Shown in pieces: positions 34,874-42,861 of a stretch of DNA of 64,000 nucleotides. Source of the DNA: Phoenicimicrobium sp964438695. GTDB taxonomy: Bacteria > Atribacterota > Phoenicimicrobiia > Phoenicimicrobiales > Phoenicimicrobiaceae. The stretch spans positions 1-64,000 of the forward strand of contig CAYTKP010000001.1 of NCBI GenBank assembly GCA_964438695.1, in the 5' to 3' direction. The notes under the pieces were generated by a model. It did not search any database, was not told the DNA's origin, and saw only the letters and a program-made list of their open reading frames with translations. A program made the translations under genes and the position numbers. Every line of letters begins with the position of its first letter. Positions within the stretch are counted from its first letter, which is position 1.

Positions 34874-35330
34874 TTTTAATTAGCTCCCTTAAAAACATTT
34901 CAAATCTATCCCCCTGAGGGAAAAAGGAAATTGTTCTTTTACAATAATTGTTAAATTTAATATTAATTTTCAAATGATTATTGGGCAAAAAATTTTCAAT
35001 TTTCTCTGCCCATTCAATAACCGTCAGTCCTTCTCCGTAAAAATACTCTTCATACCCTAAATCCAAAAATTCCTCTGTGCTATTAAGACGGAAAAGGTCA
35101 AAGTGATAAACCGGAATTTTCCCTTTATACTCATTTATAATGGTAAAAGAAGGACTGGTTACATAATCTCGTACCTCAAGCCCTTGGGATATCCCTTGAA
35201 TAAGGCATGTCTTCCCTGCTCCTAATTCACCATAGAAAGCAAACAAGTCTCCCGGTATAATTAATTTGCTTATTCTTTCCCCTAATTTTTTTGTTTCTTC
35301 TGGACTTTTGGTAATAATACTTAAATTCAT
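34854..35330 (-). CDS. tsaE: tRNA threonylcarbamoyladenosine biosynthesis ATPase TsaE
   Basis: TsaE is the P-loop ATPase of the t6A complex. I start it at the ATG at 35330 (158 residues, MNLSIITKSPEETKKLG), the usual family length. A frame continuing upstream to 35363 runs into the CCAATTGACCAATT-type array and is unlikely to be coding. Walker A GELGAGKT lies near residue 34, and the TSPSFTIINEY and HFDLFRL blocks are present. The gene overlaps tsaB by 20 nt. Confidence 0.93.
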   Translation of the reverse strand: MNLSIITKSPEETKKLGERISKLIIPGDLFAFYGELGAGKTCLIQGISQGLEVRDYVTSPSFTIINEYKGKIPVYHFDLFRLNSTEEFLDLGYEEYFYGEGLTVIEWAEKIENFLPNNHLKINIKFNNYCKRTISFFPQGDRFEMFLRELIKIENFRD

Positions 35331-35445
35331 TTTAAAATATTCACCAATTTTCCAATTGACCAATTCATTAATTTACTCCTTACTCATCACTAACTATATT
35401 TCTAAACGCTCTACGCTAAACGCTATATGCTGTTCTTGCAATCCG

Positions 35446-36621
35446 CTAAAGTAATTTTTCCTCTAACATAGTTTTGATCTTATAAGGTTTTCCGTTTTTA
35501 ATAAATAATTTGGGAACTCGTTTTTTGTCAGGCATATGAACTATTTCATAGTTAATTGTCCCAATTTTCTGGGCAATTTCTTCCACTGAGATTAATTCCT
35601 CTCCCTGCTTCCCCCATAACACCACTTCATCTCCTATTTCTACCTGAGAAAGTTCGGTGACATCTATCATACTTTGATCCATGGATATTCGGCCAATTAC
35701 TGGCACCCGTTTACCTCTTACTAGTACTTCTCCTTTATTAGAAAGAAGCCGATTATAACCATCAGCATAACCTACTGGAAGTGAGGCAACCAGTGTACTT
35801 CTTTTAGTAATATAAGTTCGTCCATAACCAATGCTTTCTCCAGCTGGCAGTTCTTTTAAAAAAATAATCCTGGTTTTAAATTCTTGAGCTGGTATTAAGT
35901 CTATGGTTTTTTTTACTTCTGGAGAAGGATATAGCCCGTATACAGAGATCCCTGGCCTTACCATATCCAACCACATATGAGGTAAATCAAGCAGAGCAGC
36001 ACTATTACCTAAATGTTTTATGGGAATATTTATTCCTTTTCTTTTTATATCAACTAAAACTTTATTGAATTTTTCAAATTGATTTTCGGTATAATTCTTA
36101 TCCTTTTCATCTGCTACAGAAAAATGACTAAAAATACCCTCTATTTCCACATTTTTCAATGACTTTGCCTGTTTAATAAAACTCGTAGCTTCGCGAGGAA
36201 AAGTTCCTATCCTCCCCATACCAGTATCTACTTTTAGATGTATTTTGGCAATTTTATTCATTTTGATTGCCGACTTAGAAAGTTTCTCTAACATTTCGTA
36301 TTCACAGACTGCGGGAGTGATATCATATGATACTAATAACTCTGCTTGTTCTTTTAAGGTCAGCCCAAGAACTAAAATTGGGACAGTAATCCCAGCTTTA
36401 CGGAGGAAGATAGCTTCTTCTAAACGCGCAACTGCTAATCTATTGGCACCATTATCCAAAGCTACTGAAGAAACTTCTAAAACATCGTGGCCATAAGCAT
36501 TCCCTTTTACTACTACCATCAGTTCTTTTTTCTCGCCGATTAATTTTTTAATATTTCTTATATTTTGCGCAATTGCATCAAGATTTATTTCTAGCCAAGT
36601 AGGGCCTAGCAATCTTTGCAT
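35446..36621 (-). CDS. alr: Alanine racemase
   Basis: Alr supplies D-alanine for peptidoglycan. In the 391-residue protein the PLP lysine is K39 in VVVKGNAYGHD. The catalytic Tyr lies in the C-terminal beta-domain segment near SIGYGRTYI (about 275), and MVRPGISVYG and RISMDQSMIDVT are recognisable. It is separated from nnr by the second assembly gap and lies upstream of tsaE. Confidence 0.95.
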   Translation of the reverse strand: MQRLLGPTWLEINLDAIAQNIRNIKKLIGEKKELMVVVKGNAYGHDVLEVSSVALDNGANRLAVARLEEAIFLRKAGITVPILVLGLTLKEQAELLVSYDITPAVCEYEMLEKLSKSAIKMNKIAKIHLKVDTGMGRIGTFPREATSFIKQAKSLKNVEIEGIFSHFSVADEKDKNYTENQFEKFNKVLVDIKRKGINIPIKHLGNSAALLDLPHMWLDMVRPGISVYGLYPSPEVKKTIDLIPAQEFKTRIIFLKELPAGESIGYGRTYITKRSTLVASLPVGYADGYNRLLSNKGEVLVRGKRVPVIGRISMDQSMIDVTELSQVEIGDEVVLWGKQGEELISVEEIAQKIGTINYEIVHMPDKKRVPKLFIKNGKPYKIKTMLEEKLL

Positions 36622-36687
36622 ATCTAAATTTCCCTTCCCTTTGTTTCATATTGCATATTATGTCCCATATAAAAAGTATTTTATACA

Positions 36688-36897
36688 CTATACGCTAAAA
36701 TACGAGATACGATTTTACTCTCGATTAATCTAAATTCATAAANNNNNNNNNNNNNNNNNNNNNNNNNNNNNNNNNNNNNNNNNNNNNNNNNNNNNNNNNN
36801 NNNNNNNNNNNNNNNNNNNNNNNNNNNNNNNNNNNNNNNNNNCTATACGCTAAAATACGAGATACGATTTTACTCTCGATTAATCTAAATTCATAAA
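36688..36897. other. 100-N assembly gap (36743-36842) flanked by an identical 55-bp overlap
   Basis: The 55 bases before the N run (36688-36742, beginning CTATACGCTAAAATACG) are identical to the 55 bases after it (36843-36897). The second copy includes the end of nnr. Two contig ends carrying the same k-mer-sized overlap were almost certainly scaffolded with a placeholder gap. The true sequence then simply joins at the overlap, and the alr-nnr spacer is about 155 bp shorter than shown. Confidence 0.9.
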
Positions 36898-38424
36898 AGC
36901 TTGAGGGACTTGTGAAAGAATATCGCTAGCTATCATTCCCCTTTCACCTCTAACCTTGCGGGCTAAATCACCAGCCAAACTATGAATATATACTCCCGCT
37001 ATTGCTGCTGAAAAATTATCGGCACCTTGGGCTATTAGGCCGCAAATTATTCCGGTTAAAACATCTCCCGAACCTCCTGTAGCCATTCCTGAATTATCGC
37101 CAATATTAATATATACCTCGCCTTTATCGTTTGCAATAATCGTTCTTGCTCCCTTTAATACCGTTACTACTTCGAAGTCCTGGGCAATTTCTCTGGCAAT
37201 TTCTAACTGATTATCCAAAACATAATTTATATCTTTGTTTATTATGTAGGCCATTTCCCCAGGATGGGGAGTAATAACCACTGGCGATTTGGTCTTTTTT
37301 AATAATGCAAGATCTTCTTTTAATGCATATATAGCGTCAGCATCAACAACTATAGGAAGAGTAGATTTTTCGATAATCTTTCTTGTTAATCTCTGGCTTT
37401 CTAAATTCCTAGAAATTCCCGGTCCTATCCCTATAACTGAGAAATCATTTATAAATTTAAAGATTTCCACCTCTGCTTCTTCACTTAAAGATTGATTCTT
37501 AGTTTCGGCCAAAGGCAAAGTTATTACTTCAGTCAATTTTACTTCCATTATGGAGTTTAAAGTCTTTGGTATCCCTAAATAGACTAAACCCGCTCCACTT
37601 CTAATGGCAGCTTCACTAGTTAAACACGCTGCACCAGTCATCCCTCTTGAACCAGCAAGTATTAAGACTTTTCCAAATAATCCCTTATGTCCATAAGGCA
37701 AACGAGTAGGTAAAAGCGATCTAACAATTTCATCATCTATCATATTAACCTTTAATTTTTTACTCTTTAAAAGATTTTTGGGAATACCAATATCTTCAAA
37801 AATTACCCTTCCAGTATATTTCGCTCCTGGATAGATTAATAAACCTATCTTTGGCAAACCTAAAGTAATGGTATAGGTAGCTTTGACACAAGGACCTACA
37901 ATTTTCCCCGTATCAGAATTTAGACCAGAAGGAACATCAACTGCAATTACCTCTTTATTAGCATAATTAATTAAATCTATAATCTCTGCCTTTAATCCAG
38001 TTACTTTGCCTTGTAATCCAGTTCCTAATATTGCATCTATAATTAAATCAGCATCTAATATACTCCTTCGCACTTCTTCATTTTTTATAGATTCAATTTC
38101 TTTTAATTTAATTCCCATCTTATTAATTATTTCTAAGTTTATCTTCGCTTCACCTTTAATCTTATCTGTAGAAGATAAAATAAAAACTTTTACTTTTATT
38201 CCATAATTATATAGGTGACGCGCAACTACAAATCCGTCTCCTCCATTATTGCCTGAGCCCGAAAAAATAATTACTTTTCTTGATTCTAAATCCGGATAAA
38301 TATTTTTTATATTTTGAAATATACTTAAACCAGCATTCTCCATTAAAATTAAACCAGTTATTCCATACTCATCTATCGTTTTTTTATCTATCTCTTTCAT
38401 CTCTAAACTGGTAACTACTTTCAT
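36880..38424 (-). CDS. nnr: Bifunctional NAD(P)H-hydrate epimerase / ADP-dependent dehydratase
   Basis: Nnr repairs hydrated NADH and NADPH. The 514-residue protein is the fused bacterial form. The N-terminal YjeF_N epimerase domain (about 1-215) shows GLILMENAG, SGSGNNGGDGFVVARHL and the catalytic Asp region VDVPSGLNSDTG. The C-terminal ribokinase-like dehydratase domain (about 230-510) shows GHKGLFGKVLILAGS, VITPHPGEMAYI and GGSGDVLTGIICGL. acpS lies upstream and alr downstream on the same strand, a grouping common in bacteria. Confidence 0.95.
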   Translation of the reverse strand: MKVVTSLEMKEIDKKTIDEYGITGLILMENAGLSIFQNIKNIYPDLESRKVIIFSGSGNNGGDGFVVARHLYNYGIKVKVFILSSTDKIKGEAKINLEIINKMGIKLKEIESIKNEEVRRSILDADLIIDAILGTGLQGKVTGLKAEIIDLINYANKEVIAVDVPSGLNSDTGKIVGPCVKATYTITLGLPKIGLLIYPGAKYTGRVIFEDIGIPKNLLKSKKLKVNMIDDEIVRSLLPTRLPYGHKGLFGKVLILAGSRGMTGAACLTSEAAIRSGAGLVYLGIPKTLNSIMEVKLTEVITLPLAETKNQSLSEEAEVEIFKFINDFSVIGIGPGISRNLESQRLTRKIIEKSTLPIVVDADAIYALKEDLALLKKTKSPVVITPHPGEMAYIINKDINYVLDNQLEIAREIAQDFEVVTVLKGARTIIANDKGEVYINIGDNSGMATGGSGDVLTGIICGLIAQGADNFSAAIAGVYIHSLAGDLARKVRGERGMIASDILSQVPQAFMNLD

Positions 38425-38439
38425 AACTACCTCCTTTAA

Positions 38440-38680
38440 TTAGTCCTTAGTGAATATTTGTTAGTAGTTAGTTTTAATACAAGTTGCGCGATACAAGATG
38501 CAAATTTACAGTGTACCAGTTGGTCAGTTAATTGCAATTGTTAATTTCAAATACAAGTCCTCAGTTGCAAGATAAGAATTAATTGATATACTTGATCAAC
38601 CTGATTTTAATTCTTTAATCGGGTAACTGACAAACTGGCTAATAGTTAATCATCTTCGCGAGATACGGGATACGAATTAG
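38440..38680 (+). repeat. Family B repeat (copy 2) with heptamer ends
   Basis: The nnr-acpS spacer holds a TTAGTGAATATTTGTTAGTAG array, a GCGCGATACAAGATGC stretch, then TTAATTTCAAATACAAGTCC, TGATTTTAATTCTTT, GGGTAACTGACAAACTGG and CGCGAGATACGGGATACG. The second half aligns block by block with 33545-33676. Confidence 0.55.
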
Positions 38681-38685
38681 GATTT

Positions 38686-39072
38686 TTACTTCTCAGTTAA
38701 ATTCTCGAGAACTACTTGGGCAATAGCATAATCTTTAGCATGAGAAATAGTTATAAAATATTTATGTACTCTCTTTTGTGAAGCAATTATTTTTAATTTT
38801 CCCCTAGTCTCTATAATAGGCTGACCTAGTTTATCATTTTTTATTTCAATCTCTTTCCAATTAACTCCTCTTAGTCCTAAACCCAAGGCTTTCAAAAGAG
38901 CTTCTTTGGCAGCGAATTTCCCCGCATAAGACTGATATTTATTATTTCTTTTTTCACAATAACTTTTTTCCCAGGAAGTAAATATTTTAAAAGTGAAATT
39001 ATCTCCCCATCTTTTAATTATTTTTTCTATTCGACTTATTTCAACTAAATCTATTCCACATCCTATAATCAA
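38686..39072 (-). CDS. acpS: Holo-[acyl-carrier-protein] synthase
   Basis: AcpS attaches phosphopantetheine to ACP. I favour the TTG at 39072 (128 residues, reading M-IIGCGIDLVEISRIEK), because AAAAGGA lies 9 nt upstream. The ATG three codons earlier (39081) touches that ribosome-binding site. The GIDLVEI motif with the Mg-binding Asp and the FAAKEALLKALG motif with catalytic Glu (about 57-68) are intact. It is followed by nnr. Confidence 0.93.
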   Translation of the reverse strand: MIIGCGIDLVEISRIEKIIKRWGDNFTFKIFTSWEKSYCEKRNNKYQSYAGKFAAKEALLKALGLGLRGVNWKEIEIKNDKLGQPIIETRGKLKIIASQKRVHKYFITISHAKDYAIAQVVLENLTEK

Positions 39073-39134
39073 TGAAATCATTCCTTTTCAACTACTATCC
39101 CCCACTTTTATGGGAATATCTTTTTATCCTTTAC

Positions 39135-39530
39135 TTAAAATTCTCGATAATAAAAATTCCCCTCTTTTATCTTGCCTTTTAACCATTTCAATAAATAATT
39201 TTTAACTACCTTTCTGGTAAACGGCATTAAAAAAATAAACCCCACAATATCGGTGATAAAACCGGGAGTGAAAAGTAAAATTCCTCCAACCAGAATAATA
39301 GCTCCCTGAATTAAGCTATTTCCTGGTAAGATTCCTTCATCTATATCATTTTGGATCTTCTTTAAAATCATAAAACCCTGGCTTTTTACTAAATAAGCCC
39401 CTAATATCCCGGTTAAAATAATTATGCCAATTACAGATAGACTTCCTATCTTCTTTCCTACTTCAATCAAAATGTATAGCTCTATTACTGGGACTATTAT
39501 GAATAAAATTAATAATTTAGTAAAAAACAT
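39135..39530 (-). CDS. fxsA: FxsA family membrane protein
   Basis: A small integral membrane protein of 131 residues with the FxsA pattern: FIIVPVIELYILIEVG (TM1), IGSLSVIGIIILTGILGAYLVKSQGF (TM2 and the typical GAxLxRxQG), then GAIILVGGILLFTPGFITDIVGFIFLMP (TM3-4). E. coli FxsA overexpression relieves F-plasmid exclusion of phage T7; its normal role is unknown. It lies 53 nt upstream of acpS. Confidence 0.85.
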   Translation of the reverse strand: MFFTKLLILFIIVPVIELYILIEVGKKIGSLSVIGIIILTGILGAYLVKSQGFMILKKIQNDIDEGILPGNSLIQGAIILVGGILLFTPGFITDIVGFIFLMPFTRKVVKNYLLKWLKGKIKEGNFYYREF

Positions 39531-39598
39531 TTTTCCCGTTACCTATTCCCCCATTTTTTACATAACTTGCCTGGCGAAAGTAGAGGACAAGTTTATAA

Positions 39599-40036
39599 TT
39601 AATCACATAAATATTTTTCTACTTCCTTTTGCATTTCTGGGGGAAGAACAATAAATCTTCCCCTTGCCTCGGTTAACAAAGTCCCATCTTCTAAACGAGC
39701 TTGGGCTTGGGCTTCAATCATTCTACCCAAATCTTTTATCATCTGAGCAGTAAAGATAATCTTCTTTCCTGTCGGAGCTTTTTTTCTGTATTTTATATTA
39801 ATTTCTACAGTCAAAGTCATTACCCCTTTAGTTATTATGGCAGTTCTACCCATTATTTCATCTAAAATAGAAAATAATATCCCGCCATGCACAATTCCCC
39901 TAAAACCTTGGTGTTTTGATTCGGGAATAAATTCTGCTTTTACTTCTTTTTGATCTTTGAAAAAAGTAATTTTTAAACCAAAAGGATTTTCTTTCCCACA
40001 TACAAAACATTCTTTATATCCTGGTAAAGCTTCCAA
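39599..40036 (-). CDS. Hotdog-fold thioesterase (PaaI/YigI-like)
   Basis: The 145-residue hotdog protein contains the PaaI-type signature GIVHGGILFSILDEIMGR (about 47-64, with the HGG and the catalytic Asp) and the VEINIKYRKKAP strand. Such proteins hydrolyse acyl-CoA thioesters; the substrate is not predictable. A CxxCGKENPFGL segment at the N terminus is typical of this subgroup. It is preceded by a spacer with octamer and heptamer arrays, and fxsA lies downstream. Confidence 0.8.
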   Translation of the reverse strand: MEALPGYKECFVCGKENPFGLKITFFKDQKEVKAEFIPESKHQGFRGIVHGGILFSILDEIMGRTAIITKGVMTLTVEINIKYRKKAPTGKKIIFTAQMIKDLGRMIEAQAQARLEDGTLLTEARGRFIVLPPEMQKEVEKYLCD

Positions 40037-40246
40037 AAATCAAAACCTCCCCTTAATTGATCGCTTGGTTATCTGGTTAGTTGGTTACTTAGTTAGCTAG
40101 TTTAACCGCAAAAACAAATAAACAACTGACCAACATTTTTACTTCTATTTTATTCACGAGATACTAGATATGTATTTGGCTTCTTTCTTTTCCTAACCAG
40201 CCAACTGATTCTATACTTTAAACGCTAAAATGAAATATACTATATA
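40037..40246. repeat. Short-period arrays between threonine aldolase and thioesterase genes
   Basis: About 40060-40105 repeats GGTTAGTTGGTTACTTAGTT with an 8-bp period, 40155-40175 carries CACGAGATACTAGATATG, and 40205-40246 has TTTAAACGCTAAAATG next to the threonine aldolase stop codon. No gene is seen. Confidence 0.5.
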
Positions 40247-41308
40247 CTAATTTTTCACTATTTCATTTATTGTCTTTATGGTAGTAAAAATATCTTCTTG
40301 ACTAATTCCATAATGAGTAACTAAACGAACTTTGGTAGGTGGCCGAGGTGAACCTAAGATATTATATTTAGCTAATTCTTGTAAAAAATGATAAGTGTCC
40401 ATACCTGCTTCTTGAACATCTAGGCATACCATATTTGTCTGCACTGTCCCTAAATCTACTTTTATTCCCTTTATTTCATCTAACCCTTCTCCTAAAATAC
40501 GAGCATTCTCATGGTCTTCTTTTAATCTTTCTATCATCTTTTCTAAAGCAATTATTCCTGCTGCTGCTAAAATGCCTGCTTGTCTCATTCCTCCACCTAA
40601 CATCTTCCGATTTTTACGAGCTTTTTTAATAAATTCTCTGGGTCCAGCTAAGATTGACCCTGCTGGCGCACATAATCCTTTAGAAAGACAAAACATTACT
40701 GAATCAACATCTTTTGTGAGGATAGTTGGATCAAGATTCAATGCTATAGCAGCATTAAATATCCGCGCCCCATCTAAATGAATCGGAATACTTCGCTGAT
40801 GACCCAGTTGACAAATTTCTTTAGTTATCTCAGGAGGAATAATTGTTCCTCCAGCACGATTATGAGTATTCTCTAAACAAATTAGTCTGGTCTCAGGATA
40901 GTGAATATTTTTATCTCTTAGTGCTTTTTTAATATTCAATGGGTCAGGGACACCTTTATTGCCTGCAATCAATCGAGGAATAACTCCTGCGATAGCTGAC
41001 ATACCTCCTACCTCGTAATAATACATATGACAGTCCGATTCTAAAATTACTTCATCTCCTCTTTGGCAATGAGTCAAAACTGCAATCAGATTGCCCATAG
41101 TACCACTGGCTACAAACAATGCTGCTTCTTTTCCTACTTTTTTAGCAGCTAATTCTTCTAATCTGTTAATTGTAGGATCTTCTTGATAGACATCATCCCC
41201 AACTTCAGCATTTACTATTGCCTGTCTCATTTCATCAGTAGGCAGGGTAACAGTATCGCTTCTTAAATCAATTTTCTTTGAATCAATTTTTTCTTTAAAA
41301 GTACTAAT
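40247..41308 (-). CDS. ltaE: Low-specificity L-threonine aldolase, apparent ATT start
   Basis: This fold-type I PLP enzyme cleaves L-threonine or L-allo-threonine to glycine and acetaldehyde. The family-defining N-terminal block DLRSDTVTLPTDEMR lies upstream of the first in-frame ATG (41230), so the gene must start earlier. The frame is open back to a TGA at 41315-41317. The only codon at proper distance (9 nt) from the GGAGGTG at 41318-41322 is ATT at 41308, giving 353 residues (STFKEKIDSKKIDLRSDTV). The PLP lysine is in MFCLSKGLCAPAGS (about 200), and HLDGARIFNAAIAL is present. Its product, glycine, links to the gcv and fhs genes. Confidence 0.85.
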   Translation of the reverse strand: MSTFKEKIDSKKIDLRSDTVTLPTDEMRQAIVNAEVGDDVYQEDPTINRLEELAAKKVGKEAALFVASGTMGNLIAVLTHCQRGDEVILESDCHMYYYEVGGMSAIAGVIPRLIAGNKGVPDPLNIKKALRDKNIHYPETRLICLENTHNRAGGTIIPPEITKEICQLGHQRSIPIHLDGARIFNAAIALNLDPTILTKDVDSVMFCLSKGLCAPAGSILAGPREFIKKARKNRKMLGGGMRQAGILAAAGIIALEKMIERLKEDHENARILGEGLDEIKGIKVDLGTVQTNMVCLDVQEAGMDTYHFLQELAKYNILGSPRPPTKVRLVTHYGISQEDIFTTIKTINEIVKN

Positions 41309-41433
41309 ATTAATTCACCTCCAAATATTAGTGGTTAACTTATTACAAGTTACTTAGTTAACTCCTTTATAACATTATTACCCTAATAATTTAATTAATT
41401 AGCAAATTAAATTTATACGATTTACGCTGTTTA

Positions 41434-42762
41434 TTAATAAATCGTCAGATATCTATCTAATTCCCATTGGTGAACTTGAATGCGATAAGCTTCCCACTCT
41501 TCTTTCTTGGCTTCAATATAATTTTCTAAAATGTGAGGAGTTAAAGCAGACTTCACTACATTGTCTTTTTCTAACTCTATTAAAGCATCATTTAAAGTAG
41601 TGGGCAAAATTTCAATACCTAAAGATTTTCTTTTTTCTTCACTCATAGTATAAATATTTTTATTAATTGGTTCACCAGGATCAATTTGATTTTTTATGCC
41701 ATCTATTCCCGCCTTAAGTATCACTGCAAAAGCTAAATAAGGGTTGCAGGACGGATCAGGGCTTCTCAATTCCGCCCTGGTACCCTCTTTTTTTGCAATT
41801 GGGACCCTGACTAAAGGGCTACGATTCCTCTCCGACCAAGCAATATAGACTGGTGCTTCATAACCGGGAGTTAATCTCTTATAGGAATTTACTAAAGGGT
41901 TGGTAATAGCAGTAAAACCTTTAGCATGTTTTAATAATCCTCCAATAAAATACAGGGCTTCTTTGCTCAATTGATATTTTTCATTGGGGTTATAAAAGAT
42001 ATTTTCCCCATCTCTAAATAGTGAAATATGGGTATGCATTCCCGAGCCAGCTATACCAAAAATAGGTTTAGGCATAAAGGTGACATGTAAATTATGTTTT
42101 AAGGCTATAGTTTTACTAGTAAGTTTTAAAGTCATTATCCTATCTGCTGCGGTAAGGACATCAGAATATCTAAAATCGATCTCGTGTTGACCAGGTGCAA
42201 CTTCATGATGAGATGCTTCGATTTGAAAACCTAATTTTTCCAAAGCTATAACCATATCTCTTCTTGCCTCTTCTCCCAAATCAACTGGTAAAAGGTCAAA
42301 ATATCCACCCTGATCATGAGTCTTAGTAGTGGCTTTACCTTCCTGGTCCTTAAAAAACAGAAAAAATTCTACCTCAGGTCCAAAGTTGGGAGAATAGCCC
42401 ATTTCTTCGATTTCTTTCAATACTCTCTTTAAATTATTCCTAGGGCATCCTTCAAATGGCGAACCATCAGCATTATAAATATCACAAGTTATACGGGCAA
42501 CATCTTTTCCCTCTTCCCAAGGATTTATTGTAAAGGTTGTATAATCTGGCCTTAGATACATATCAGATTCTTCAATCCTCACAAACCCTTGAATAGAAGA
42601 GCCATCAAACATCATCTCTCCATCGAGAGCCTTTTCAAACTCTCTAATAGGAATTTCTACATTTTTGGGCATACCCAAAATATCAGTAAAACGCAGCCTG
42701 ACAAACTTTATCTTTAATTCTTTGGCCCTTTTTAAAATTTTTTCTTTGCTTACTTCCCTCAT
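41434..42762 (-). CDS. glnA: Glutamine synthetase type I
   Basis: GlnA makes glutamine from glutamate, ammonia and ATP. The 442 residues start at ATG 42762; a TTG codon just before it is not needed, and AGGAG lies upstream. It is the short GSI-alpha form: metal and substrate motifs DGSSIQGFVRIEESDM, VAPGQHEIDF, GSGMHTHISLF and RLTPGYEAPVYIAWSERNRSPLVRVP are present. The segment carrying the adenylylated Tyr of the beta subtype is absent by length. No glnR or glnB is near. glmS downstream uses its product. Confidence 0.96.
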   Translation of the reverse strand: MREVSKEKILKRAKELKIKFVRLRFTDILGMPKNVEIPIREFEKALDGEMMFDGSSIQGFVRIEESDMYLRPDYTTFTINPWEEGKDVARITCDIYNADGSPFEGCPRNNLKRVLKEIEEMGYSPNFGPEVEFFLFFKDQEGKATTKTHDQGGYFDLLPVDLGEEARRDMVIALEKLGFQIEASHHEVAPGQHEIDFRYSDVLTAADRIMTLKLTSKTIALKHNLHVTFMPKPIFGIAGSGMHTHISLFRDGENIFYNPNEKYQLSKEALYFIGGLLKHAKGFTAITNPLVNSYKRLTPGYEAPVYIAWSERNRSPLVRVPIAKKEGTRAELRSPDPSCNPYLAFAVILKAGIDGIKNQIDPGEPINKNIYTMSEEKRKSLGIEILPTTLNDALIELEKDNVVKSALTPHILENYIEAKKEEWEAYRIQVHQWELDRYLTIY

Positions 42763-42861
42763 CAATAATCTCCTCTCCTTAAAGTTTTTACTAATCTTAT
42801 TTTAAATTTATTATACTCTTACTATTTCATTTCACAAAATTTTTTTCTAAGCAATAACCTT

